DNA of 64,000 bases from Selaginella moellendorffii (lineage: Eukaryota > Streptophyta > Lycopodiopsida > Selaginellales > Selaginellaceae): the NCBI RefSeq assembly GCF_000143415.4, contig NW_003314285.1, forward strand, positions 1,928,755 to 1,992,754. The letters are read 5' to 3'. Positions 1-10,174 of this stretch are shown one piece after another. The position numbers were made by a program, and so were the translations under genes. Below the pieces are notes generated by a model that saw nothing but the letters and a program-made list of their open reading frames with translations, was not told the DNA's origin and did not search any database. How positions within the stretch are numbered: position 1 is the first letter of the stretch; every line of letters starts with the position of its first letter.

Positions 1-589
1 ATAAGACTAATACCACATCATCTAAAATAATATGATGTTATTATAAATTTAGTGAGAGTTTTTTTTCCTATTCTTATATCATTGTATGTAGATTTGTGAT
101 CTTGAGATTATTACCATTTCTTTTGTATTCTATTTACCTCTCATTTCACATTGCTGTGTTTCATTTTCAATTATAACGCACTCTAATGTAAATATAGTAT
201 TTTGATTACTTTAGCAAGTACTTTTAATTACTTGCAGCTTGTTTATGGTGTGGTACTCTAATCTAAGTAGCAATTAATTGGAGTAGCAGCAAATACAGTC
301 AATTGGAGCACATATGCAAGTGCAATGCTTTTTTTGGTGTTTGGGGCATTGAGTAAATAATTTGTATTATAGCCATGATAAGGTGTTAGTTTTATTGATT
401 CTTTGTGTTCTTAATCACACATATAAGTTTTTAATATTGCAGTGGTTTATTGAGTTTATATATATTGCAAAGTGCAATATAGAATTTTCTTTCTTAGGTT
501 TTTACTTCTTAGTTTTAGCTATGTAATTATTACAATGATTGTGTCATGAAGAGCAAAGAGCATCATAACATACTTATAACACATGTAAT
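1..589. other. AT-rich intergenic DNA, no gene seen
   Basis: Low-complexity AT-rich sequence without a convincing reading frame, RNA gene or repeat border. It precedes the dispersed repeat that holds the first LTR retrotransposon. Confidence 0.6.
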
Positions 590-755
590 GATAGGATAAG
601 ATTTAGATATGCTATCACTATGAATTCTTAGAACTTTAGGGGATAAATGGGGATAAAATAGCTATTAAGGGCTATCTCATTAAACAATTACCCCTTTTTC
701 AATTTAGTTAAAAGGAAGAGAAATAAAATGCATTATATATCTCATGGGAAATTAC
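590..755 (+). repeat. Left half of a dispersed AT-rich repeat, split by an LTR element
   Basis: The stretch with an ACTTTAGGGGATAAA core and a following AACAATTACCCC block recurs in diverged form near 8340-8470 (+), 48700-48880 (-) and 49840-49990 (-). The right half of this copy resumes at 8029, directly after the retrotransposon, and carries a tRNA B-box-like GGTTCAATTCC. The same join (repeat body, then a GGTTCGATTCC box) is uninterrupted in the minus-strand copy around 49820. Family identity is unknown; a tRNA-derived SINE or a MITE are both possible. Confidence 0.55.
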
Positions 756-1898
756 TGTCGCGAATGTGACTTCGGGTATCGAAAGTTACCTGTCGGCCAA
801 TCCTTACGGACACTCTTACCTTACTGCCACGACGGCAGGAGGTCGGTATTGCTAGACCCGTTATTAGTCTCCGCCTAAGCTAGTTGAGAAACTGGTCCTC
901 GCGTGTGCACTTGACTAGATGGGCATAAGGATGGAATTCCTAAGTGCTATTAGTCAAGCATACTTGACCTGGTTAGAGAAACTCATTCGTTGACTTGCAC
1001 TTGCTAGTGTTGGGAACCCCCGCGATATTAAGCTTGGTCCCTCAACATCGCTAGATGATAGCTTACCGTGTCTGCCAAACACCCTCGCTATCATGCCCTT
1101 TGTGTTAGTCTCAATTTGTCCCAGATGCTATTTATGGAAAGTGTCCAGATTTGCTCATTTGGCATATCTACGGAATGTAGAGATCGGCCTGACCACAATG
1201 GTGTTCGTCCCGTGTCCAAATTCGCAATCTAAGGACATTCCATATTTAGTAAGTTTCGAGCTTGTCCCAGAGACTAACTCCTAATACTAAGGGAGGCTTG
1301 GGGTGAAAGCCCAAAGCGTGTGTTCCTCAACGGGGGGGGGGCTATGGGGGGTTCCAAATGTATAGTAGGGATAGTGGGTAGGTCGGGCATGGCCGACCAA
1401 CCTAAGGCATAGTCTAGCTCCCGCTTGCGTGCCTGTCCTTGTTCTGCGTCCGGCTTGGGTCTAAGCCCAAGTTCCATTCCATGCTAGCTGGTGGAGTACC
1501 CATATCCTCACATTAGGCCACCGGTATGCTGAAATAGCGCCAGACTCCGTTTGGCTCCGTTTTGCGTGCTGGTCCTGGCATTGGTATGCTGGTTGCTCCA
1601 GGACTGTTCCAAGTCGCTCCGGGCTCCTGTCCCTTCGCTCCTTGGGCTATATGCTCGGGAGTTGCTCCGTGGTCCGGTTCCATCACTCTTTGGCGTCACG
1701 CTTGGGAGTTTGGCACCGTTCCTTCGTTCAATGGCCCAAGGCCCTGAACCTCGGGTTCCTATGGACACGTGGCACGGACACGTGGTATATGACACGTGGC
1801 ATCTGTCACGTGGCACAAAGAGGGTTTAGGTTCCGCTTCGTGGTGTTATCCTATGGTAAATCACCATAGGATAAAGGGTCAAAACCACGTGCGCTACA
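756..1898 (+). repeat. 5' LTR of the non-autonomous element
   Basis: 1143 bp, TG...CA ends. The copy at 6887-8028 matches it except for a few single-base changes and one base in a G-run near 1333. It contains the G-run/TTCCAAATGTATAGTAGGGATAGTGG module that also occurs in the LTRs of the chromovirus at 37.5 kb and again near 45095. Confidence 0.9.
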
Positions 1899-1900
1899 TT

Positions 1901-1911
1901 TGGTATCAGAG
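1901..1911 (+). other. Primer-binding site
   Basis: TGGTATCAGAG, the standard plant retrotransposon priming site complementary to the 3' end of initiator tRNA-Met, two bases after the LTR end. The same site follows the LTR of the element at 37524. Confidence 0.85.
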
Positions 1912-4900
1912 GATGAGTCTCAGCGAGTACTATTCAATGAGATTGGGCAACTAGTCTCGTTGCATACGCAGAGATGAAAACGGTGATCCGAGTGCGTACA
2001 CGTTTTGGTGCAAAGACTTCGCAATTGTTCCTTGAGTATGGATTTGGTTACCGTTTTGTACCGTATTATATAAGCTTGCTCTTGGGCTCATAAGAAGGCT
2101 TGAGTTGTTTCAGTAGCACGAGTTTGCGCTTGGGCTCGTGAGTGAGGCACATTAGCAACTCAAGGTTACACTTAGAGTTGGCAGGATTAATGTTAGCCTA
2201 TCGGTGGTTCCATGAGTTGTTCCATGTACCGTGGGTGAAAGTAAACTTTCCCTGAGTTTGCTATGAGTGGCAAATAGGCTGGTCCGTAGCTGTTTAGCAC
2301 GGCACTAGTGGATCCTTCCTAGGCATGATTATAAGTGGATCAATCAAGACTATAGGGATTAATCTATTGGTTCAAGTAATCATGGCCGTGCTCTCTCATA
2401 AACTTTTCTTCGATTGAACTGAAGGCAGTGTGAAAGCAAGCTTGAGGTTTGGTCAAAGTTGAGACCGAAAAGAGAGTCATCAGGGATGGAGGATCAAATA
2501 CGTAAATCATCTTCTCTTTTGGAGAAATGATTCGTAACGAGGTGTTAACTCATTGCTTATGTTCATATTATGCAATCAAGAGTCCCTATCTTGATGCGTG
2601 TTGGAAATGATAGTCTTACAAATAGTGAGTTGTGGGATGGATAGCGGTGAAGCGCTAAACCATTTTGTCTAAGCTTGCTATTGGAAGACTTGGGTTGCAA
2701 TGCTCAATTCTTTTTCGAGGAACCTTGCTATTGCTCCTTGAGTAGCTTGGTGTTGGATTAGTGTTGAGTTTGGTCGGAAAGAGAGTGGCATGAGCTTGTC
2801 CTTGTTGTGAACAAAAGTTAGTGATATTGGGTGTTGTAAGTCTCTATCAGTGGAGTGTGGCATTTATGTTGCATTTTGTCGAATTGAGTTAGCACTTGAT
2901 ACTCATATAAACCTTTGAAGTAATAACATTGGCATTGCTCGTGGTATTGCTCAATTGATGATCAAATCATTGTGATTTCTATACCATATCCATGTGATAA
3001 TGAGCAATGTGTTTACGAAGTTGCTTGGGTAAATGATGATCAACCCCAAAGTGGTTGATGGTGAAGCTAGTCTACCTGCACGTAGTAGCATTGTAGTAGC
3101 TTTAACTGGATTCTCGGAGGTGATCCATTGTGCTAAGCTTAAGTTGGTACCTTGTTTTCTTGAGTTTGCCCATAAGGTGTTGGAAAAGGGTTATAGCATT
3201 TACTTGCTATGGCTTGTCGGTTGATCCGTTAGCATTTGGAGTAGATTGTTGGATGGAGAAGGTGTGTAGTTGGGGCGTTGNNNNNNNNNNNNNNNNNNNN
3301 NNNNNNNNNNNNNNNNNNNNNNNNNNNNNNNNNNNNNNNNNNNNNNNNNNNNNNNNNNNNNNNNNNNNNNNNNNNNNNNNNNNNNNNNNNNNNNNNNNNN
3401 NNNNNNNNNNNNNNNNNNNNNNNNNNNNNNNNNNNNNNNNNNNNNNNNNNNNNNNNNNNNNNNNNNNNNNNNNNNNNNNNNNNNNNNNNNNNNNNNNNNN
3501 NNNNNNNNNNNNNNNNNNNNNNNNNNNNNNNNNNNNNNNNNNNNNNNNNNNNNNNNNNNNNNNNNNNNNNNNNNNNNNNNNNNNNNNNNNNNNNNNNNNN
3601 NNNNNNNNNNNNNNNNNNNNNNNNNNNNNNNNNNNNNNNNNNNNNNNNNNNNNNNNNNNNNNNNNNNNNNNNNNNNNNNNNNNNNNNNNNNNNNNNNNNN
3701 NNNNNNNNNNNNNNNNNNNNNNNNNNNNNNNNNNNNNNNNNNNNNNNNNNNNNNNNNNNNNNNNNNNNNNNNNNNNNNNNNNNNNNNNNNNNNNNNNNNN
3801 ACCTTAGTATGTAGTTTGTATGATGCAACCCGAAAGGGATACTGACTTTTGGGGCTAAGGCAATTGAGTTGGATAGAGTCTGGAGTTAGTGTAGAAAAGT
3901 GGCCGTTGCACTTTTCTAGGAAGGGTGACTCTTGTGCCTTTCTTTTGTAGCATTATGCTTGGTGGCAGGTTGCACCTTGCATTTTGTTAAGACTCTATGA
4001 GAGTAGTGAGCTCTCACTGATCTTGACTTGGTCTTGGTGGCCTTACACCTTGGCTAAGGATGGTGATGTCCAACTTAGTTGTTTGAGGTTGAGATGTTAG
4101 TACCCGTACTATAGCTTTGTCTATGAGGAGGTTGTGTACCAATATAAATCCATCTCATGGTCTTCACTTTAGTTTTAGCTGAGTGTTGATCATGCATAGC
4201 TAGCCTCTTCAAAGCATGCTCAGAGCTATTGGCTAAATGCATTGGTGAGCTTATTGCAGTTGAGTTGGATTCGAGTGGTCATTTAGTTTGTGCTTGTCAA
4301 TGAACTTTTATCTCATACCGAAGGTATCACGTTCATGTTGGACAAGTGTATGACTCGATGATGTGAGTTTAGTGTTTGGGTCTTGTAAAGACAAGTTGAA
4401 AGAGTGATTGTTAGTTGCTTTGCGACTAATGATTGCTTGTAGACTTTGTCAAAAGACTATTGACACTTGCTTCACTCGATGATGATTTAGCAATGATAGG
4501 TTTGCTTTACCGGATGGTGTTGCGGAGGATCGTGTCGTTAGACTTACATGGTTTTTCCATGTTGACATGTCGACTCTATCTCTGTCGATATCATTTGGTT
4601 GCATTTAGTTCGTGGTGTTGGATTTCATTGAGTCTTGGATGTGGTGACTCACTCCTTGAGGAAGTGTTATCTGTAACTGAGTTTTGCTAAAGGATTGGTC
4701 TCGGTTACTAATTAAAGTATCTTCGACCTTGGTTAGCTTGGTTGCTGGAAAGCTCCGAGTAGTGATTCACTCATGCTTTCTTCTAGCTTTGTTTTGGTGT
4801 TGATGGCATTGAAGTGATGCTTTGTCATTGACATTGTTGATATTGAGATCTGAGTGAAATGAGATATCCTTCCAAGGATTGATATTGAGTTTCATTAGTC

Positions 4901-6361
4901 TTGATGAATATAGTGTTGATGATTTGGCTATAGCTTTGTGTTGTTGGCATTCGTGCATTTGCTAGTTAGCAACTGTGTTGACGTTCAAACGAACTGAGTG
5001 GCAAGTTGAGTTAGTTGTGTTCTAGACGAGATTATTTAGTAGAGGGTTGAGCTTTAGCTTTTCCTTGAAAAGTGATTTAGTCGTGGACTATGCTAACTCT
5101 ACGAGAAGAAGAGTTAGTGATCAATATTAGAATGTTGAGTCCTTGCTAGATTTGAGTTCGGAATATAGCAATCATTAATGATTCTTTTTGAGCTTGTTAT
5201 GAAGTGAGTTACGTCTTGCTATAGATGGATTCATGGAGGATCGTTTGATGATCACTTGTTAAGCATAGCTTCGTTATGCTTAGCTTTTGGATTGATGTAG
5301 AAATGCTCTTCATTAGCTTTGGCATTATGAAGTTTGGCTTATGGATGTGTTGAGGAAGATATTGTGGGTTGCACCATGATTTCTTCTTTAGCATTGAAGT
5401 TAGCTTCTATGAGACTCGTGATCATTATTAGGCAAGACTTAGTTATAGGCTTCTTCGAGCTTTTGGTTCTTGAGTTTTGTGCTCATTGTTCCATTTGTTA
5501 GAAGTTGTTGGGGAAGGCATTTTGGCTCATTAGCTTCGATGTTGAAGTTGGTTTTTGCATCTGGCAATCATTGGTGATGATTGACTATCATCTAGGGTAG
5601 TTGATTGTCCTTATCACAAGTTTTGCTTGATTATTGTTGGTTTGGAATTATTTGCTATTCTTCAGGATGGTAGATTCTTTCTTCAACGATGATTATACAT
5701 CACTACATTGATGGGCTAATTGACGATCTTTCATGATAGTTGGTTGTTCTCTTTGATGGCTTTTGGCTTTTCGCAATACCACATGTTCTTTGTGGTTTGC
5801 TCTGGATTGGTCTCTTGGGTTTGAGACAGTAGGATGTTGTTGACACTTGCTTAGGCAACTTGAGTTCCTTGGTGTTATTGGCTGGGATTTATCTGGATTG
5901 GCTAGTGCGATGATTGGCATGAACACTATATTTGTTTGCTTTGCAACATTCATTTTGTTCTGTTGATTATTGCTTGAGTTAGTTTTGATAGATTTGGATG
6001 TTATTTCCTTTGGGTGATACATTCGCGAGCATTTTGCTTGTCAATCAATGATACTTTGTGTTCTTTGAGTTATCTTTCGTAAGTTGTTTAGCATTCTGTC
6101 TGCAATCTTTAATAGTTAAACTTTATCATTGAGTTTCCTTGATGATCTACTTGCTATTGAATTTTGTTGGATGGTGATTCCTATGTTTACCAATTATGCT
6201 GATCTTGGTGGTTCTTGCACTATAATACTAGTTTATCGGATGATAACTTACTTGGAATACTTTTGTGTTCTAATTTAAAGCTTTATTCACTGATAATTCC
6301 ATCTCTAAGATATCATTGTTTATGACTTTGATATAGTCCATATATATTGATCTTTGAGTTT
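1912..6361. other. Internal region of the retrotransposon without coding sequence
   Basis: About 4.4 kb whose plus strand is visibly rich in T and G, full of short words such as GAGTT and TTGCTT. Open frames are short and match no family I know. Bases 3281-3800 are N, so a coding segment of up to about 170 residues could be hidden there. I see no gag zinc knuckle, protease DTG, RT or integrase motif in the remainder. Confidence 0.65.
3281..3800. other. Assembly gap (520 N)
   Basis: Continuous run of N inside the retrotransposon. Open frames crossing it are artefacts. Confidence 1.
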
Positions 6362-6873
6362 GGGCCAGTATAGGCAGACTGGCTTCGGCACTTCGTGTGC
6401 ATGGTGAAATCTCTAGTCATGGGGTAGCTACTGTCGACTGGTCACATAACCCGCCTCTCTGTCGATGTTCCTTATTCCGTGAAAGGGCGTGACCGTGTAA
6501 ACAACTCTAAACTGCCTGTTGACAGTAGTCTATCTAAACCTTACCGACGGGTTTGGTTTCTTTGCTTAGGAGGGTTGGGGCCTCTGGCTTCTCTCTCTAT
6601 GTTCCTGCGGGCAGGGGCATATCACACTTTTGTAAGCTGGGTGACTCCCAGAGCAGCAAGGGTGGCTGATTCCGTTGGTCATTTCCTTGTCGGCGACGGC
6701 TGGAAGGTGTCTGAGCTGGTAGCGCATCCGCGTTAGACAAAGAGGTTGCCCCCTTAACTCATTTAAGTTGGTGCATTTCTCACATAGTGTGAGTACCGTG
6801 AACTTTTTCTGGAGTTGTTTCCTTGGCGGTATTCTAGACTCGAGTGTGCATCGACGAGGACGTCGATTTTCCC

Positions 6874-6886
6874 AAGGGGGGGAGAG
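6874..6886 (+). other. Polypurine tract
   Basis: AAGGGGGGGAGAG immediately before the 3' LTR, the expected plus-strand priming site. The chromovirus has AAGGGGAGGAGAG at 43741-43753. Confidence 0.85.
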
Positions 6887-8028
6887 TGTCGCGAATGTGA
6901 CTTTGGGTATCGAAAGTTACCTGTCGGCCAGTCCTTATGGACACTCTTACCTTACTGCCACGACGGCAGGAGGTCGGTATTGCTAGACCCGTTATTAGTC
7001 TCCGCCTAAGCTAGTTGAGAAACTGGTCCTCGCGTGTGCACTTGACTAGATGGGCATAAGGATGGAATTCCTAAGTGCTATTAGTCAAGCATACTTGACC
7101 TGGTTAGAGAAACTCATTCGTTGACTTGCACTTGCTAGTGTTGGGAACCCCCGCGATATTGAGCTTGGTCCCTCAACATCGCTAGATGATAGCTTACCGT
7201 GTCTGCCAAACACCCTCGCTATCATGCCCTTTGTGTTAGTCTCAATTTGTCCCAGATGCTATTTATGGAAAGTGTCCAGATTTGCTCATTTGGCATATCT
7301 ACGGAATGTAGAGATCGGCCTGACCACAATGGTGTTCGTCCCGTGTCCAAATTCGCAATCTAAGGACATTCCATATTTAGTAAGTTTCGAGCTTGTCCCA
7401 GAGACTAACTCCTAATACTAAGGGAGGCTTGGGGTGAAAGCCCAAAGCGTGTGTTCCTCAAGGGGGGGGGGCTATGGGGGGTTCCAAATGTATAGTAGGG
7501 ATAGTGGGTAGGTCGGGCATGGCCGACCAACCTAAGGCATAGTCTAGCTCCCGCTTGCGTGCCTGTCCTTGTTCTGCGTCCGGCTTGGGTCTAAGCCCAA
7601 GTTCCATTCCATGCTAGCTGGTGGAGTACCCATATCCTCACATTAGGCCACCGGTATGCCGAAATAGCGCCAGACTCCGTTTGGCTCCGTTTTGCGTGCT
7701 GGTCCTGGCATTGGTATGCTGGTTGCTCCAGGACTGTTCCAAGTCGCTCCGGGCTCCTGTCCCTTCGCTCCTTGGGCTATATGCTCGGGAGTTGCTCCGT
7801 GGTCCGGTTCCATCACTCTTTGGCGTCACGCTTGGGAGTTTGGCACCGTTCCTTCGTTCAATGGCCCAAGGCCCTGAACCTCGGGTTCCTATGGACATGT
7901 GGCACAAACACGTGGTATATGACACGTGGCATCTGTCACGTGGCACAAAGAGGGTTTAGGTTCCGCTTCGTGGTGTTATCCTATGGTAAATCACCATAGG
8001 ATAAAGGGTCAAAACCACGTGCGCTACA
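6887..8028 (+). repeat. 3' LTR of the non-autonomous element
   Basis: 1142 bp, begins TGTCGCG and ends GCTACA, followed by the target duplication ATTAC at 8029-8033. Near-identical to 756-1898. Confidence 0.9.
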
Positions 8029-8474
8029 ATTACACAGGTTCAATTCCTATACATTCGTGGCCATTTAAAATATAATATACCCTTAAGCAAAGTACATTTG
8101 TACCTCTAAAATTGAAAATTATATATATTAAGCATCCATGAGTACATCCTTCATCTATAAAGCATCACAAATGAAAGTATCCACAATAGGAATGTGGTAT
8201 AAGTAGATACCAACCCTTATTGTGGTCAACACAATAAAAGAATTAATAAATTCAGTGTAGAAGTAGACCCTTTGACTCACAGTAAAGGTTGTTAGTTCTT
8301 GACATCTCTAAAGGGTGGGTAATAGTAGCATATGTAATCATGAAATGAAATTTAAAGATATTATCACCATGAATCATTAGAACTTTAAAGGATAAATAAA
8401 GATAAAATAACCACTAAAAGCTCTTTTATTAAACAATTATCCATTTTTTAATTGGCTTAAGGGGAAAAAGATAA
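8029..8474 (+). repeat. Right half of the split dispersed repeat plus a second diverged copy
   Basis: Starts with the duplicated ATTAC and a B-box-like GGTTCAATTCC. The next 150 bp (AATATAATATACCCTTAA and AAGCATC words) match the reverse complement of about 49680-49835. From about 8335 a second copy of the ACTTTA(A)AGGATAAA repeat core begins. No gene seen. Confidence 0.5.
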
Positions 8475-8808
8475 TGTTAAAATCCTAAGGCAACTAACTA
8501 AAGATGTGATTATTTGTTTGTAAAATTTTTTCTTTATCCTATTATCCTAACTTAGTGTTTAACAATTCTCCCCTCACTAGGGAATGATCGTCCATAATCA
8601 TATTTAGGGCACCCTTCAGTCACCATAGTCTTTCTTTTAGGGTTTACTAAACCTTGATTCTCCTCTACTATGTTGAATATTCTTTCAAAATATTCTTACC
8701 CCACTTGTTAGCCATTAGGCTCCAATACCAATATTAAGATCCTATCTTTTATACTTTAAGCCAATTACACTTTTTCTTTATCTTATTATCTTAATTTAGT
8801 GCATGACA
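8475..8808 (-). mobile_element. Candidate TRIM (miniature LTR retrotransposon)
   Basis: Read on the minus strand: a 77-bp terminal repeat (8808 to 8732, starts TGTCATGCACTAA), one spacer base, a primer-site-like TGGTATTGGAGCC (8730-8718), about 140 bp of non-coding interior, a purine tract GTGAGGGGAGAAT (8577-8565), then a second terminal repeat (8564 to 8475, starts TGTTAAACACTAAG, ends CA). The two repeats agree over the first 40 and last 14 bases but differ in the middle. The size of 334 bp and the order LTR-PBS-PPT-LTR are those of TRIM elements. I could not find a clear 5-bp target duplication, so this remains a candidate. Confidence 0.5.
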
Positions 8809-9830
8809 AAGAAAGTGTGTTACAAATTGACTTGTGCCCATTCCTTTCCAATGCACATATTAATGTGTGTTTTCCATTCTAAATTCTTTTTATGACTACA
8901 GGGTTGAGAGTTTTGTGCCAATACAAACGATACACACTTAGATACATGATTGACTATAGTGTGATAATTTATTAACTTGCTAGGCCTAAAAGTTTGTATC
9001 TTCTCATTAATATAAATGTTTCTTGCTTTAAATTTTAAAATGCACACAAGGTTATTCATCTCATTTCTTTTGCAAAGCATTAGAAATTCGGGCATTGATA
9101 TATTTATGTTTATATTGTTAGCATATATGTCATATTTGAGTGAGATTCCCTAAAATACTTCACTAACAAAATATTCTATGCACTCTCACAAAATGAAAAT
9201 AGCAAAATTACAAGGATGAATGCTTGACATTACTTTTGGGGTAAATGACTCAACTATGAGACTTGAAGTCACCTGTTACGAGACTTCCAACATGCATCCA
9301 ATGCCAAAATAGCTGTTTGAAACTTTGCCACATTATCAACTCCTACTGTAAATACTCCTCCAGCTTCTTTGACTCCTTATGGCTTAAGCCATTTTCCAGT
9401 GTGATTAAGCTAGAGGATGACAGCCAGGATTTAGAACCAATGAGAAAAGCCTCAATTGAAGCTGCTGTTAAGGTGGACACTTCAAATTCACAATTCAAAG
9501 CTGGTTTTTGCTGGTGAGCAGCCCTCTTGACAACCATGGGAAAGTCAAGGAGAGCTCTAGACATTCAGAAGGGAAATTCCAACTCCTTTCTTGAACTCCA
9601 ATATGCTCCTTTTTTGAACTTTAAACAGTTTGTTGCTAGTGAGTAGGATTTTCTTCGTGGCAAGCATTCTTGCATCTCCAACTTTCAACACTTTGATCCA
9701 GTTTAGAAGCAAGTTCTATTACAAAAGTATAATCAGCTAGACAAGCTGCCACCACCCTGAGTGAAAGAATAATAGGTTTTCTACATAATTACCAAAGAAA
9801 TATTTGACATTTGAAATTTTGAAAAAGTCC
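8809..9830. other. Intergenic DNA, no gene recognised
   Basis: Open frames on either strand (the longest about 90 codons) lack recognisable motifs, and frames on both strands overlap equally well, which argues against coding. Confidence 0.5.
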
Positions 9831-9834
9831 ACGA

Positions 9835-10150
9835 GAAGAACCTGGAGCATTCGCGCTGCCGCGCCTGCGATCTTGCTGGCATTGTCAGTGCCGCAGTGAC
9901 GTCGTCAATTCTAGCGTCAATCCATTGACAGCGCAGTATGAATCATGGCCGAGGATAGAGCAATCGCGAATGACGCCGAGCGCATCGAACAAACAGGCAA
10001 CAACAGGAACCAATCGCTGTGGACCGAGGTTGACGACTGGGCGATGGTCACAAGTCCACCAACTGGGAAGTGAGCCGAGCAGTATATTCCCTGTATTAGC
10101 CATATAGTGGTACTCTGAATGCTTCCTGTCACCGCGCATTACAAGCATTC
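9835..10150 (-). pseudogene. Fragment of a Hint (Hog) family gene, last-exon part
   Basis: Aligns by eye with the last exon of the intact gene next door (10175-10650): the same succession of words for an Ala-rich segment, an ATCCATTT-like block, GAATCATGGCCGAGG, GCCGAGCGC and CGCTGTGGACCGAG. The reading frame is broken and the N-terminal exons are absent. It lies directly downstream of the intact gene in the same orientation, so it is the 3' end of a decayed tandem copy. Confidence 0.7.
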
Positions 10151-10174
10151 AAATATTTAAAACACTCATAGGCA

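Larger units (their letters stand above)
756..8028 (+). mobile_element. Non-autonomous LTR retrotransposon (LARD-like) related to the chromovirus at 37.5 kb
   Basis: Two long direct repeats (756-1898 and 6887-8028, each about 1.14 kb, nearly identical by eye) begin TGTCGCG and end GCTACA. They flank a 5.0 kb internal region. The 5-bp target duplication ATTAC is perfect (751-755 and 8029-8033). A primer-binding site follows the 5' LTR and a polypurine tract precedes the 3' LTR. Both LTR ends, the leader (about 1899-1990) and the last 520 bp before the 3' LTR resemble the Ty3/gypsy chromovirus at 37524-44682. Between them I find no gag, protease, reverse transcriptase or integrase reading frame, although 520 bp are hidden by N. 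This fits a large retrotransposon derivative that would rely on proteins of an autonomous relative. The near-identical LTRs suggest recent insertion. Confidence 0.85.

Noticed and set aside
1508-1869. Frames of 60-102 codons in both LTR copies
   Set aside because: Overlapping frames on both strands inside non-coding LTR sequence; preserved only because the LTRs are duplicates.
3130-3845. Open frames of up to 225 codons across 3281-3800
   Set aside because: They consist almost entirely of N; not evidence of coding.
4433-6022. Frames of 60-110 codons in the interior of the first retrotransposon
   Set aside because: Low-complexity composition, no domain, no shared frame with any gag or pol motif.
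9263-9564. 84- and 73-codon overlapping frames on opposite strands
   Set aside because: Neither has a motif or conserved partner; equally open on both strands.
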